Assembly (NCBI GenBank): GCA_029204225.1
Contig: CM055112.1
Span: forward strand, 22,944,578 to 23,008,577
Source: Diphasiastrum complanatum
Taxonomy: Eukaryota; Streptophyta; Lycopodiopsida; Lycopodiales; Lycopodiaceae
DNA: 64,000 bases
Direction: 5' to 3'
Shown here: one piece after another, positions 10,701-22,205 of the stretch
Layout: every line of letters begins with the position of its first letter
Numbering within the stretch: position 1 is the first letter of the stretch
The notes under the pieces: generated by a model
The model's database searches: none
Told to the model about the DNA's origin: nothing
What the model saw: the letters and a program-made list of their open reading frames with translations, nothing else
Position numbers and translations under genes: made by a program

Positions 10701-11724
10701 AGATAGACTTTATAGGTCCATCATAAGATAAGAGAGAAGAGAAAAACTCCCTTTTACTAGTCATGTGTGAACTAGCACCCGAGTCAATCCACCAAGGATC
10801 TTCTCCTTTGAAGCTTGTTGAAGAAAATATGGACATCATGAGAGAGTCCTCATGTGAACTCTCCTCCTCCTCCTCTTTGCTCATGTTGGCTTGGCTTTGA
10901 TCTTGCTTCCTCTTGAAGCATTCCGAGGCATAATGCCCCATCTTGCTACAATAGTAGCACTTCACCTTTGATTTGTCCCTCCTGACTTTGGTGGTTGATG
11001 GAGATGCCTTTGGGGGTCCTTCTTGATCCTCAAGCTTTGTAGACTTCTTGAATGTCGATCCTTTGCCTTTGGACTTGCCTTTGCCTTTGGTGAAGAGAGC
11101 TTGGTCATCTCCACCTTGGATGGAAAGCCTATCCATCCTCTCTTGCATTTGGCTCCTTCTTGATTCCTCGGCCATGAGTGTGCCTTGGAGTTCTTCAAGT
11201 ATGGGTAGCTTACCCATAATTGCATATCCCTGAACCAAATTGTCAAATTCAAAGCTTAGTCCATTCAATATGAGTTGAACAAACTCTTCATCCTTGATAG
11301 GGTCACCTATAAAGGCTAGCTCTTTGTTCAATTCCTTTACTCTTAGGACAAAAGTATGTGCACTCTCTCCTTTCTTTTGATAGCTTCTATAGATTTGATT
11401 CTTCAAAGCTAACATTCTAGTTTGGTTCTTGGATTCATAGACCTTTTGCAAAGTCTCCCAAGCATCTTGAGCTGAAGTGCAATCTCCTACCTCTCTTAAG
11501 AGTTCATTTGCAACATTCATTTTTATGCAATGTAGTGCAACATTGCACCTCTTGATGTATTTGGCTTTTTCTTGAGGATGAATAGGTTCACCCTCCTTAC
11601 CATTTACAATTTCCATCAGATCTTGCATGATCATGATAGATTCCATTCTAACTTTCCATATGGAATAGTTAGTTTTGTTGAGCCTTTCATTAGTATCCAA
11701 AAGATATGCATTTATAGATGCCAT
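7756..11724 (-). pseudogene. gag-pol: Copia-1 gag-pol polyprotein with one in-frame stop
   Basis: A single minus-strand frame encodes the copia order Gag-PR-IN-RT-RNase H. Gag (about 1-250) starts MASINAYLLD. The zinc knuckle is C256-x2-C259-x4-H264-x4-C269. The protease motif is DSGAS at 314. The integrase zinc region carries LWHKRLGH near 446 and CEAC at 481, with core acids D511, D573 and E609. Reverse transcriptase has YVDD at 1002-1005 (8710-8721). RNase H has DSDFAGD near 1166. At 8098-8100 a TAG replaces the GAG present in copia-2, right after STEA in RNase H. The same frame then runs on to a normal end at 7756. The enzyme would lack the RNase H C-terminus unless read through. Start chosen at 11724 because copia-2 shares it and it follows the leader. 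Confidence 0.9.
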
Positions 11725-12522
11725 CTAGTCTCCTAATCAAGGACTTGACACAAATGAAGGTTACTTCTATTGATTTGATTGAAGGTCTACCTTATCCCAC
11801 TTCTTAGGGACCTGAAAAGATCAGTAATAGACTTTCTATAAAGATCTAAGAATGATCTCTAACAAAATCAAATCATAGAATACTAGAAACAATGCACTTG
11901 CTTGATTGAAGTAGACAATACTAGTAGAATTGCCCCTCTTTCTATAAAGAACATTAAAGCTTCCAAATGATCTGATCAAGAGTGAATTTCAGCAACCTAA
12001 TATACTTCCAAAATCACTTGTAAAAGATCTAAATGGAACTTAATGAGGATGCAACACAATCTACTATCCAATCACAAGCAAAAAATGATCAAAATTGATG
12101 AAAAATTGATCTAATTTGGTGCATAAGTCAAGCAATGGTTGGACTGAACCTAAATCACTTTAGGAGGTGCCTACTACACCTTAGAACAGCCTTGAAAGTC
12201 CCCAAAACTCTGATCTTCCCTCTCCTTGAATGCTAGAAATCCTTCTCTATGAAATCACCTCCAAAACTCGCTTAGAAATCAATGCTTGGAGCAAGCAAAA
12301 CTTGCTATCTTGGTAATGTGAATTGAATTCAACTTTGCCTCTGGTTTTAGACACCTAAACACCTGCAAATGAAGTCACACAACACCAATCTCCAATGTAT
12401 TTGACTCACTTTGAGTTCTAGAATCAATACTAGATGCTAAGATCCAATCTACACAAGATTTAGATCAAAAATTGTGATCAAATTAAATGAAAACCAAGGA
12501 TTTAGCTCATTTCAGCCTTTAG
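11725..12522 (-). other. Copia-1 untranslated leader
   Basis: About 800 bases between the PBS and the gag start, without a long frame. The corresponding leader of copia-2 (17682-18200) matches until it is cut. A segment near 12432-12488 is the source of the inverted piece at 7001-7059. Confidence 0.8.
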
Positions 12523-12534
12523 GCTCTGATACCA
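12523..12534 (-). other. Copia-1 primer-binding site
   Basis: Exact TGGTATCAGAGC on the minus strand, complementary to the 3' end of plant initiator-Met tRNA as used by most plant copia elements. It lies immediately downstream of the 5' LTR. Confidence 0.92.
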
Positions 12535-13217
12535 TCTAAAAAATTACAGCAAAGAAGGATCCTAAAACACTTGAAATGATGAGGGAAACAATAGATTATG
12601 ATTTCATAAGATTAGCACAAGTTGAACCATCAAAATCCATCAAAAATCTATGCTTGAACCTCACTAAATGGCCCAAATCCTTGAAGAAGGCTTCACACGT
12701 GTGAAAGTACGGCCTCCCACAGTCTGAGTACTGTACACCAGACCTAAATTCAATCCTATAATCATTAGTAATCACAAGTACTCAAACAATTATGAACATA
12801 GAGAGCAATTGCACCATTATGAGAGAAAAAACATGAAATTGCTTGATTGATTTTGGTGAGATATCATCACCTATATATACATGATCCATCACGGTTTTGG
12901 GCAGGTATGAGTAGCCCTAAACCTATCCCTAATGCTAATTTTGGTGGATCTTTCATCCCTACCAAGTTAGGGTTGGAATCTTGGAGATCCCTCAACAATG
13001 CAAAAATTACCAAAAATAGCTCCTATTTTTTCTCCCTTGTACCTAAGCATAATTTGGACTCATTCCAAAGGTTCTAACACTTAGGTCTACTTGAGAACAT
13101 CCTTATGAATGGAATCCTATGCTATTTGGCACGTGTGACAAGCCACATCATGACCATCTAAGTATTTACAAGTCATATGACCAAAACTAGTCAAGCTAGA
13201 ATTGTGAATTTTTAACA
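12535..13217 (-). repeat. Copia-1 5' LTR
   Basis: Nearly identical to 7060-7741. The inner end reads TCTAAAAAATTAC instead of TGTAAAAATTAC, so the terminal CA of this LTR is mutated. The outer end GAATTTTTAACA at 13217 is followed directly by AGTCTGAG of the broken copia-2 LTR. Confidence 0.9.
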
Positions 13218-13714
13218 AGTCTGAGTACTGTACACCAAACCTACATTCAATCCTATAAGCATTAGTAATCACAAGTACTCAAACAATTATGAACATAGAG
13301 AGCAAATGCACCATTATGAGAGAAAAATCATGAAATTGCTTGATTGATTTTGGTGAGATATCATCACCTATATATACATGATCCATCACGGTTTTGGGCA
13401 GGTATGAGTATCCCTAAACCTATCCCTAATGCTAATTTTGGTGGATCTTTCATCCCTACCAAGTTAGGGTTGGAATCTTGGAGATCCCTCAACAATGCAA
13501 AAATTACCAAAAATAGCTCCTATTTTTTCTCTCTTGTATCTAAGCATAATTTGGACTCATTCCAAAGGTTCTAACACTTAGGTCTACTTGAGAACATCCT
13601 TATGAATGGAATCCTATGCTATTTGGCACGTGTGACAAGCCACATCATGACCATCAAACTATTTACAAGTCATATGACCAAAACTAGTCAAGCTAGAATT
13701 GTGAATTTTTAACA
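13218..13714 (-). repeat. Copia-2 3' LTR, inner piece
   Basis: Begins AGTCTGAGTACTG, the base after CCTCCCAC in the intact LTR, and runs to GAATTTTTAACA at 13714. The polypurine tract follows at 13715-13725. Together with 6820-7000 it makes one full-length LTR of about 678 bases. Confidence 0.88.
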
Positions 13715-13728
13715 CTCCTCCTCACTAT

Positions 13729-16700
13729 CTAGCTTGGTTCAATCATTGCTTTACTAATCACTTCAAGTGATGATCTGAACTTAATAAAAGGTGTCTTTTG
13801 AAGTGGTTTAGTAAGTAGATCAGCTACACATTCATTGCTTGGAACATGCTCCGCAATCTCCTTGGCTTGCACCATTTCTCTCAAAAAGTGATGGCATATC
13901 TCAATGTGCTTAGATCTTGCATGGAAGATTGAGTTAGATGCAAGGTGTTGGGCTGATATATTGTCATTGTAGATGATTGGTGCCTCCTCTGAATCCATAA
14001 TCTTTAGCTCCACCAATAATCTCTTGATCCAAAGTACCTCCTTTGTAGTGGTTGTCAAAGCTTTGCACTCCGCCTCGGTTGAAGATAGAGATATAGTTTC
14101 TTGCTTTTTTGAAAGCCATGAAACCACACCTTCTCCTATGAAAGTTGAATAGGCACTTGTTGATTTCCTATCTCTCTTGTCCCCTACAAAATCTGAATCG
14201 CTAAATTCATGAAGGTTAATCACATCTCCTCTATATAGAATCCCAAAATCCAATGTACCCGAGATGTATCTTAGAATCCTCTTAGCCTTTTTCCAATGGA
14301 TATTCAATGGCTTTTGCATGGATTGGCTCAACCTACATACACTAAAGCTAAGATCTGGTCTAGTTATAGTGATCCACATTAAGGAACCTATAAGTTGCCT
14401 AAACAAAGTGATGTCCATGAAGGATCTTTCATCATCTTCATTTGGCACTTTTATATCTTGCTCCATTGGTGTGTCAACACTTTTGCATACTTCCATCTTA
14501 AACTTCTTCAAAAGACTTTGAGCATAGTTTACTTGACTTATAAAGATAAAATCAGACCCTCTAAGTACTTCTATGCCTAAGATGAAGTGAAGACACCCTA
14601 GATCTACCATCTTGAACTCTAAGGATAGATCTATCTTGATTTTTTCAATACCATCAACACTATTTCCACTAATGATAATGTCATCTACATAAATGAGTAA
14701 AGTACAATACCAACATCATCAAACTTAATGTAAAGAGTGGGATCATATTCATTTTGAACAAAAGGAAGTGAAATAAGATAGCAATGTAGTCTTGAATTCC
14801 AAGATCTCGAGGCTTGCTTCAAGCCATAGATGCTTCTTTGGAGATGGCATACTTTGTTCTCCATTCCATGCTTGATGAACCCTTGTGGCTGCTCCATATA
14901 GATATCCTCTTCCAAAAAAACATTCAAGAAAGAATTAGAGACATCCATTTGACATAGAATCCATCCAAAATGTGATGCAAGTGCAATGATTAGCCTTATT
15001 GTGACGGGTGCAAAAGTTTCCTCATAGTCTATCCCTCTCTCTTGAGCATAACTTTTTGCAACTAATCTTGCTTTATGTTTGTTAACACTCCCGTTTGCAT
15101 TCAACTTAAGCTTGAAGACCCACTTGCATCCTATTACATTCCTTTGAGGTCTCTCAACAAGCAACCAAGTTTCATTCTCAATCAAGGCATCATACTCATC
15201 CAACATAGCTTTATACCATTCTTTGGAGTTCAATGCATCTTCAACATTAGATGGTTCTTCAAAACTAGATAAAGCATAAGAAGTGGATGAGATACCCTCA
15301 ACTTGCTGTCCTTTGCCTTGATATGTGAGCCTTGATGGCTCCACTTGTGCCCTTGAAGATCTCCTTGGTGTGATAGGTGGGTTTGGTGCTTGCTCCTCCA
15401 TGAGCTCCTCCTCAAAACCAAGATCTTGCTCCTCGACCATCTTCTTCTTGATTGTTGGAGCACTTGAGCCTTCTTCAAGCATATGCATATGATGTTCATC
15501 AAAGATGACATCCCTTGAAACAACAAATTTGTTCAAGGATGGGAGATAGACTTTGTAGCCCTTGCTTGAGCTTGCATATCCAAGCATGATCCCTCCTGTG
15601 GAAGATGGATCCTCCTTGGTTCTTGTTTCCAATGGCACATGCACGTAACATATACACCCAAAAACTTTCAAGTGATTAAGATTGGGTTTCTTTCCATACA
15701 ACATCTCATAAGGAGTTTTGTCTTCAATTGCTTTGCAAGACACCCTATTCATCAAGTAGTTTGCACATACAAGAGACTCACCCCAAAAGAATTTGGGCAA
15801 ACAAGCACCTAATCTTAAAGCCTTAGAACATTCACATAATGTTCTATTCCTTCTTTCAGCAACTCCATTTTGTTGAGGAGTGTAAGGACAAGAAGTCTCT
15901 TTCTTGATCCCTTCCTCCTCACAAAAGGCCTTGAACTCATTGGAGATGAATTCTCCACCATTGTCACTTCTAAGAATCTTGATGCTATGATTATGATGCT
16001 TTTCCACAAACAGCTTAAACTTTACAGAAGTATCAAATACTTGAGACTTGAAGAAAAGTAAGAACACCCAACAATATCTTGAGTAGTCATCAATGAAGGT
16101 TAAAAACATGGATGAACCTCCATTAGATTTGGTGCTATCAATGTGCACATCCGAGTATATGAGTTCAAGAGGATGAGATGACTTTGTGATGGAGTTAGGA
16201 AACACCTTCTTATGTGCCTTGGATAAGGCACAAGCTTCACAAACCTTGTCTTCCTTCCCAATAGACCTTGGTAGGCCTAAAGCATACTCCTCCTTGATCA
16301 TAGCCTCCATGGAACTCGAGTTGACATGTCCAAGTCTTTTGTGCCATAAAGTAAAGGTAGATATCTTGCTCTTCTCGGCCAACATGACAACATTAGTATC
16401 CACAAATGCATCCAACTTATAAAGTTTGCCAAGTCTAGTGCCCTTAGCCACTATATTACCCTTCTTCTTGATGAAACATTCATTTGAAGCAAAGTCAACA
16501 TTGAAACCATTGTCTACCATTTGGCCAACACTTAGTAGATTCTTTGTTATTGTAGGAATGTACAAAACACCTTCTATGTTGATCTTTTTGGAAGATCCTA
16601 AGAAAAGGGGAATGCTACCAACTCCTTCAATCTTACAAGCTTTATCATTTGCTATATAGATAGACTTTATAGGTCCATCATAAGATAAGAGAGAAGAGAA

Positions 16701-17681
16701 AAACTCCCTTTTACTAGTCATGTGTGAACTAGCACCCGAGTCAATCCACCAAGGATCTTCTCCTTTGAAGCTTGTTGAAGAAAATATGGACATCATGAGA
16801 GAGTCCTCATGTGAACTCTCCTCCTCCTCCTCTTTGCTCATGTTGGCTTGGCTTTGATCTTGCTTCCTCTTGAAGCATTCCGAGGCATAATGCCCCATCT
16901 TGCTACAATAGTAGCACTTCACCTTTGATTTGTCCTTCTTGACTTTGGTGGTTGATGGAGATGCCTTTGAGGGTCCTTCTTGATCCTCAAGCTTTGTAGG
17001 CTTCTTGAATGTTGATCCTTTGCCTTTGGACTTGCCTTTTCCTTTGGTGAAGAGAGCTTGGTCATCTCCACCTTGGATGGAAAGCCTATTCATCCTCTCT
17101 TGCATTTGGCTCCTTCTTGATTCCTCGGCCATGAGTGTGCCTTGGAGTTGTTCAAGTATGGGTAGCTTACCCATAATTGCATATCCCTGAACCAAATTGT
17201 CAAATTCAAAGCTTAGTCCATTCAATATGAGTTGAACAAGCTCTTCATCCTTGATAGGATCACCTATGAAGGCTAGCTCTTTGTTCAATTCCTTTACTCT
17301 TAGGACAAAAGTATGTGCACTCTCTCCTTTCTTTTGATAGCTTCTATAGATTTGATTCTTCAAAGCTAACATTCTAGTTTGGTACTTGGATTCATAGACC
17401 TTTTGCAAAGTCTCCCAAGCATCTTGAGCTGAAGTGCAATCTCCTACCTCTCTTAAGAGTTCATTTGCAACATTCATTTTTATGCAATGTAGTGCAACAT
17501 TGCACCTCTTGATGTATTTGGCTTTTTCTTGAGGATGAATAGGTTCACCCTCCTTACCATTTACAATTTCCATCAGATCTTGCATGATCATGATGGATTC
17601 CATTCTAACTTTCCATATGGAATAGTTAGTTTTGTTGAGCCTTTCATTAGTATCCAAAAGATATGCATTTATAGATGCCAT
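13729..17681 (-). pseudogene. gag-pol: Copia-2 gag-pol polyprotein, frameshifted
   Basis: Very close relative of the copia-1 frame with the same MASINAYLLD start at 17681, zinc knuckle, DSGAS protease, integrase and reverse transcriptase motifs. Two lesions are visible. About 12 bases are missing after the EETFAPV motif, removing four codons. A one-base deletion in an A-run near 14698 shifts the frame just before the YVDD motif, so the first frame ends at 14685. RNase H continues in another frame at 13729-14610 and is otherwise intact, with GAG where copia-1 has the stop. The element could not make a complete polyprotein. Confidence 0.88.
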
Positions 17682-18200
17682 CTAGTCTCCTAATCAAGGA
17701 CTTGACACAAATGAAGGTTACTTCTATTGATTTGATTGAAGATCTACCTTATCCCACTTCTTAGGGACCTGAAAAGATCAGTAATAGACTCCCTGTAATG
17801 ATCTAAGAATGATCTCTAACAAAATCAAATCATAGATTACTAGAAACAATGCACTTGCTTGATTGAAGTAGACAATACTAGTAGAATTGCCCCTCTTTCT
17901 ATAAGGAACATTAAAGCTTCCAAATGATCTGATCAAGAGTGAATTTCAGCAACCTAATATACTTCCAAAATCACTTGTAAAAGATCTAAATGGAACTTAA
18001 TTAGGATGCAACACAATCTACTATCCAATCACAAGCAAAAAAATGATCAAAATTGATGAAAAATTGATCTAATTTGGTGCATAAGTCAAGCAATGGTTGG
18101 ACTGAACCTAAATCACTTTAGGAGGTGTCCAGTACACCTTAGAACAGCCTTGAAGAGTCCCCAAAACTCTGATCTTCTCTCTCCTTGAATACTAGAAAGC
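17682..18200 (-). other. Copia-2 leader, truncated
   Basis: Matches the copia-1 leader from the gag start outwards until about 18200, where CTTGAATACTAGAAAGC gives way to sequence in frame with a different copia integrase. The PBS and 5' LTR are absent. Confidence 0.8.
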
Positions 18201-18990
18201 CTTTGTCCTATGACCAGCTTATTCCTAAGCTATTTAAAAATGTGAACAAAACATACACACCCAAAGATTTTTAAATGGCTGACACTGGGCTTGTGTCCAT
18301 GCCAAACTTCATAAGGAGTTTTGTTGTTGACGGCTTTGGTGCTGGGTCTGTTTTGCAAGTAACAAGTTGTGGCAGTAGCTTATGCCTAGAACTTCACAAG
18401 TAGATGTGATTGATGTAGCATGGATCTGGCTGAGTTGAGAAGAGTTCGACTCTTCCTTTCTGCAATCCCGTTCTGTTGAGGTGAATAGGAAGTGGTGAAC
18501 TATCTTTTAATACCATGTTCAGCCATGTAGTCTGACATCTCATTAGAGAGGTATTCGCTGCCACCATCAGTTCGGAGTGCTTTCACTTTTGTAGATGTTT
18601 GTGTCTCAACCATGGCCTTGAATCTCTTGAAGCATTCAAAGGCTTCAGATTTGTTTTTAATGAACATGACTATAGACCATATAGAATAATCATCCATGAA
18701 AGTGATAAAATAGATTGCATCTCCTAAGGACAAAGTTGGCATTGGACCACAAAGATCACTATGTACAAGATCCAATACATGCTTTGTATTGATGGAATGT
18801 GATTTGAGAGACTTGCTTCTAGAGAGCTTCCCATAGATGCAAGATTCACAAAGAAAGATTTCCTATCTAATGAAGAAGGAAAATACAATCCATCAACTAG
18901 ATTATTACAATGCATATATAAGAAAGTGATCTTGTATTCACATGTCCAAATAGACTATGCCACAGAATAGCATTATTATTTACATTTTCA
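18201..18990 (-). pseudogene. Ty1/copia integrase fragment
   Basis: Minus-strand frames give LWHSLFGHVN (integrase zinc region), MDLVHSDLCGPM with the first catalytic Asp, LRTDGGSEYLS with the second, SPQQNGIAERKSRT with the Glu, and YEVWHGHKPSVSHLKIFGC downstream. Frameshifts and stops break it. No gag, protease or RT is attached. It belongs to a copia family different from copia-1 and is fused to the broken leader of copia-2 on one side and to a gypsy fragment on the other. Confidence 0.8.
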
Positions 18991-19002
18991 TGAGAGATGC
19001 TA

Positions 19003-20424
19003 GCTAATGCATCAACGAGCTTTCAAAGATTTGTTACACAAGAATCTAGAGATTTATCTCGATGATCTTGGTGTACATTCTTCTGAGGATAAACATCTCG
19101 ATGCCCTTGAACAAGTATTCATTCGTTGTCGACGGGTTGGAGTTTCATTAAATCCCAAAAAGTGCCAAATCTGGGTAACCCATGGTGTGGTGTTGGGCCA
19201 TATCATTTCTCGAAATGGTATAGCCACTGATCCCGAAAAGATCAGGGTGATTCTACAAATGCCCTTACTAGGAACCAGGGACACACAAGTTATTATCAAA
19301 TTTTTATAATGCACTATGCTGATAAAGCGCGGTTAGTTATTATTGCCTTGACACATGAAGGTATTGGGGGTGGACATTTTTCTCCTCCGATGCTACTGCT
19401 AGGGCAATTCTTGTTTCAAAGACACTTACGCTTATATAAAAGTTCGGCATTTGCCAACACACAAAGAATACCAAGAAAGTCAACCACAATCTCCTTACTC
19501 CAATACTTGAAAGTGAAGCATTCCACAAATGGGATATCGATTTTGTTGGACCTATTAGTCCAACAGCACGTGGCACCCAATCACGCTATATCTTGATTGC
19601 CATTGATTATTCAACCAAGTGGATAGTGGCTAGAGCAACATGCAAAGCAAATGCAAAATCTGTAGCACGCTTCCTCTATGAAAACATTATCACTAAATTT
19701 GGCTGTCCAATCGAGCTTCTCAGTGATCGAGGTTCTCACTTCCTTAATGAAGTAATGAACAGTTTACTGACTCATTACTTCGTTATACATCGAAAGAGCA
19801 CCCCATACTATCCTAGATGTAATGGATTAGTTAAATCTAAAATAAAACAATTTGTAAAGTCTTGACCAAGATAGTAGAAACAAGTAAATCTGACTGGGAA
19901 ACGAAATTATTTTCTGCTATCTGGGCATATCGAACAACGCCAAAGCGAGCCACGGGTTGGAAAACACCATTTGAGCTAGTATATGGCCAAAAAGCTGTTA
20001 TGCCAGTAGGGTTTTACATTCCTTCTCTACGCGTCACTTTGCATATGCCACTGACTTGTGTGACGATAGTACTTATCAACACCAAGTTCAAAATCGACTC
20101 TTTGCATTGACGAAACTGTGTGAAACACGTCTTGTCTCTTATCATGCACAATTAATTCATAAATGACAACAGAAGGCTTGGCATGATTGTCATGTTAGGA
20201 CTAAGGATATCCATGATTGTGATAAAGTTTTACTTTATACATCTTCCAAGGTCTATCGCAGAAAATTGAAATTCCATAGCCAAGGCCCCTATGTTGTCAA
20301 GAAAATTTTCACCAATGGCGCAGTCCAATTAGAAACCTTAGAAGGCATATCCCTTGACACATTAGTCAATGGTAGCCGACTGCGGAGGTACTATGAGAAT
20401 AATTTTTCAGTAAGTCCTATGTAG
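19003..20424 (+). pseudogene. Ty3/gypsy pol fragment: RT end fused to integrase
   Basis: 19007-19309 is the end of reverse transcriptase with IYLDD (YLDD at 19055-19066) and the downstream VLGHIISRNGI motif. RNase H is mostly lost; a trace of the integrase zinc region (HEGIGGGHF) follows near 19350. The integrase core runs about 19500-20090 with WDIDFVGP, LSDRGSHF and SPWEFSY-like YYPRCNGLVKSK, where the catalytic Glu is Lys. A C-terminal GPYVVKKIFTNGAVQLE module ends near 20424. Stops split the frame. No chromodomain follows. Confidence 0.82.
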
Positions 20425-21199
20425 CAATATCTTTCTATGATATTTTACTTCATACTTTTTTTTTTCCTTCTATAAATATTTTTTCTTTTCCACAATTGTT
20501 GAAAACCCATTGGTTTTACACTTATTTAAAACAATCAAAATAAGTTTGCATCCGAAAGATTGCATCCGCCAACCGCCACACTCATTTGTGTCCGACGAGC
20601 TCATTTGCATCCGATGAAATTTGCATCCGACGCCAGACCTAACAAAATTTTTGGTATAAATACACTAGCCACCAAGTTCATTCTTACTTCACACAATTTT
20701 CGGACGAGTTCATGTCTATCTAGCAAATTTCAGACGATCTTCCTATTTTTTGATTCGATTCAGCCGTTGTTACTTGCATTCTAACCGCTATCATGTCCTC
20801 TTTCGTTTGATCCATTCTCTGTCGTTCCACATACACATCTTCTCCACTTTTGGGGACCCTACCACCTTTTCCACCTCACAAACATTAACACTTTAATTTT
20901 TTGTTTGTTTTATAAACTCTTTGCCTTTTCATTTCCAAAGTTTTGCCTCCACGATTTGTCATTCCACTTTATAGTTTGTCTTTTTTGCATCTGCCATCTC
21001 GTTTGCATCCGCCAGTTCTTCCAATAACTTTCTGAGTTTGCATTCCCCATCTAGTTTGCATCCGCCATCCACTTTCATTTTTGCATCCGCCATTGCATCT
21101 GCCACTGTCTTCGACAATTTGCATCCGTCACTATAGCCACTAGTTTCTATCCGACGCCACTGTAGAGAACTTCCAAAAAACTTAATTTTTTTTCAAAAC
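20425..21199. repeat. GCATCCG-rich low-complexity region
   Basis: After the gypsy integrase the sequence is pyrimidine-rich and carries about ten copies of TTTGCATCCGCCA/TTGCATCCGACG and close variants between 20545 and 21150. It may be the 3' untranslated/LTR part of the gypsy fragment or the leader of the next gene. No protein-like frame is visible. Confidence 0.5.
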
Positions 21200-21695
21200 A
21201 TGGCCGATTCGGATTCAAACCATAGTTAAGAGATTCCTAGTATGCCCAAGACACTCAAACTCGTTCTGTGTGAAGATGACATGATGAATCAGTGGTATGC
21301 ATAGGCTGACCCAGTGTTTAAAACACTTAAATTTCAAATTCCACCATGGACGGGCCACGAGCCTATATCTGATGTACCAGCCATACAAAAATTATGATCA
21401 AAAGCAACTCACTTTTCGCATTGATCCTCAAAACTTTCAATCGATTATCTACTTGGCTGGTAGAAATAAGGAGAAACCAGTCAAGTTGACCAACATGTTG
21501 CAGCAGCCTTATGCCAGGTTCCTTGACACCACTCTTGACAAATGGAAGAACAAGGATGGCATTCTACTCAAAGCCATCAAGTGCAAGGAACTGGTAGCTG
21601 TGTGTGCTTATCTCACAAGGTACACCTATACACAAAACACACATCTGTTGAGGATCCCCCTCCAGATTTTGGATGCACATACTCATAACTCTTGA
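21200..21695 (+). pseudogene. DKWKxKDG-family protein (copy 2)
   Basis: An ATG at 21200 opens MADSDSNHS, followed by an in-frame stop, LKLVLCEDDMMNQWY, another stop, and LKFQIPPWTGHEP. A frameshift near 21390 leads to YDQKQLTFRIDP, NMLQQPYARFLD and DTTLDKWKNKDG, ending AIKCKELVAVCAYL. These motifs are colinear with the minus-strand copy at 5742-6326 but not identical, so the two are diverged paralogues. This copy preserves the N-terminus lost in copy 1. It ends near 21690 in a copia fragment. Family and function unknown; it may be carried by a retroelement. Confidence 0.55.
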
Positions 21696-22205
21696 TGATA
21701 GGACCAAGGAGAATCCATCTTCAAGAAAAGGTAAATTTTTTGGATATAGTGAGGTGAGCAAGGTTTACATTCCTACTACTAACAAAGTGTTGGTAGAGAT
21801 GTCATTTTTTATGAGGGGAACATTCTAAAAGTATCTTCAAGTATTATTGATGGTGATGTGGATGGATATAACATTATTGATGTTGATGTAAATGATCCTA
21901 TTTTAGATGGTGATGAGGATGGACCTTGATCAAGTCAAAAGCCAAGGAGAACATCAAGGGAAAGACAAATGCCTTCAAGGCTCACATATGATGAGAAAGG
22001 TAAGCAAGTTGTTGGAGGTACACACTTTGCTTTCCTAACCTCTTTTGATGAACCTACATGTGTAGATAAAGCAAAAAACAAAGAGGAGTGGATCCAAACA
22101 ATGGATTTTGAGTGTCAAGCCCTTATGAAGAATGGAACATGGAGATTTGTGGAGTTACCTAAGGACAAGAAAGCTATTGGATGCAAATGGATCTTCAAGG
22201 TACTA
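21696..22205 (+). pseudogene. Ty1/copia fragment: integrase tail to start of RT
   Basis: Reads RTKENPSSRKGKFFGYS and VYIPTTNKVLV (the copia integrase C-terminal region, compare copia-1 RTKEDPSS...YLPSLNKFVV), an acidic linker, then MPSRLTYDEKGKQVVGG and WIQTMDFECQALMKNGTW to IGCKWIFKV, the entry to copia RT. It stops at about 22205, where a minus-strand copia fragment begins head-on. Confidence 0.78.

Larger units (their letters stand above)
7060..13217 (-). mobile_element. Copia-1: nearly complete Ty1/copia retrotransposon
   Basis: All parts of a copia element are present in order on the minus strand: 5' LTR (12535-13217), PBS (12523-12534), leader, one gag-pol frame (7756-11724), PPT (7742-7752) and 3' LTR (7060-7741). 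The two LTRs differ at roughly five positions over ~682 bases, so insertion was recent relative to everything else here. The only obvious coding lesion is one in-frame stop in RNase H. It is inserted in the LTR of the related copia-2 in the same orientation. No target-site duplication flanks it. Confidence 0.9.
6820..18200 (-). mobile_element. Copia-2: 5'-truncated Ty1/copia element split by copia-1
   Basis: Copia-2 is the older of two closely related minus-strand copia elements. Its 3' LTR lies in two pieces, 6820-7000 and 13218-13714, that join at the exact base where the intact LTR is continuous. Copia-1 plus a 59-bp inverted leader segment fills the gap. The pol region is 13729-17681 and the leader 17682-18200. 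The element ends abruptly near 18200 in an unrelated copia integrase fragment, so its PBS and 5' LTR are missing. The five bases before 6820 are TTGTG, but no partner duplication can be tested. Confidence 0.8.
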
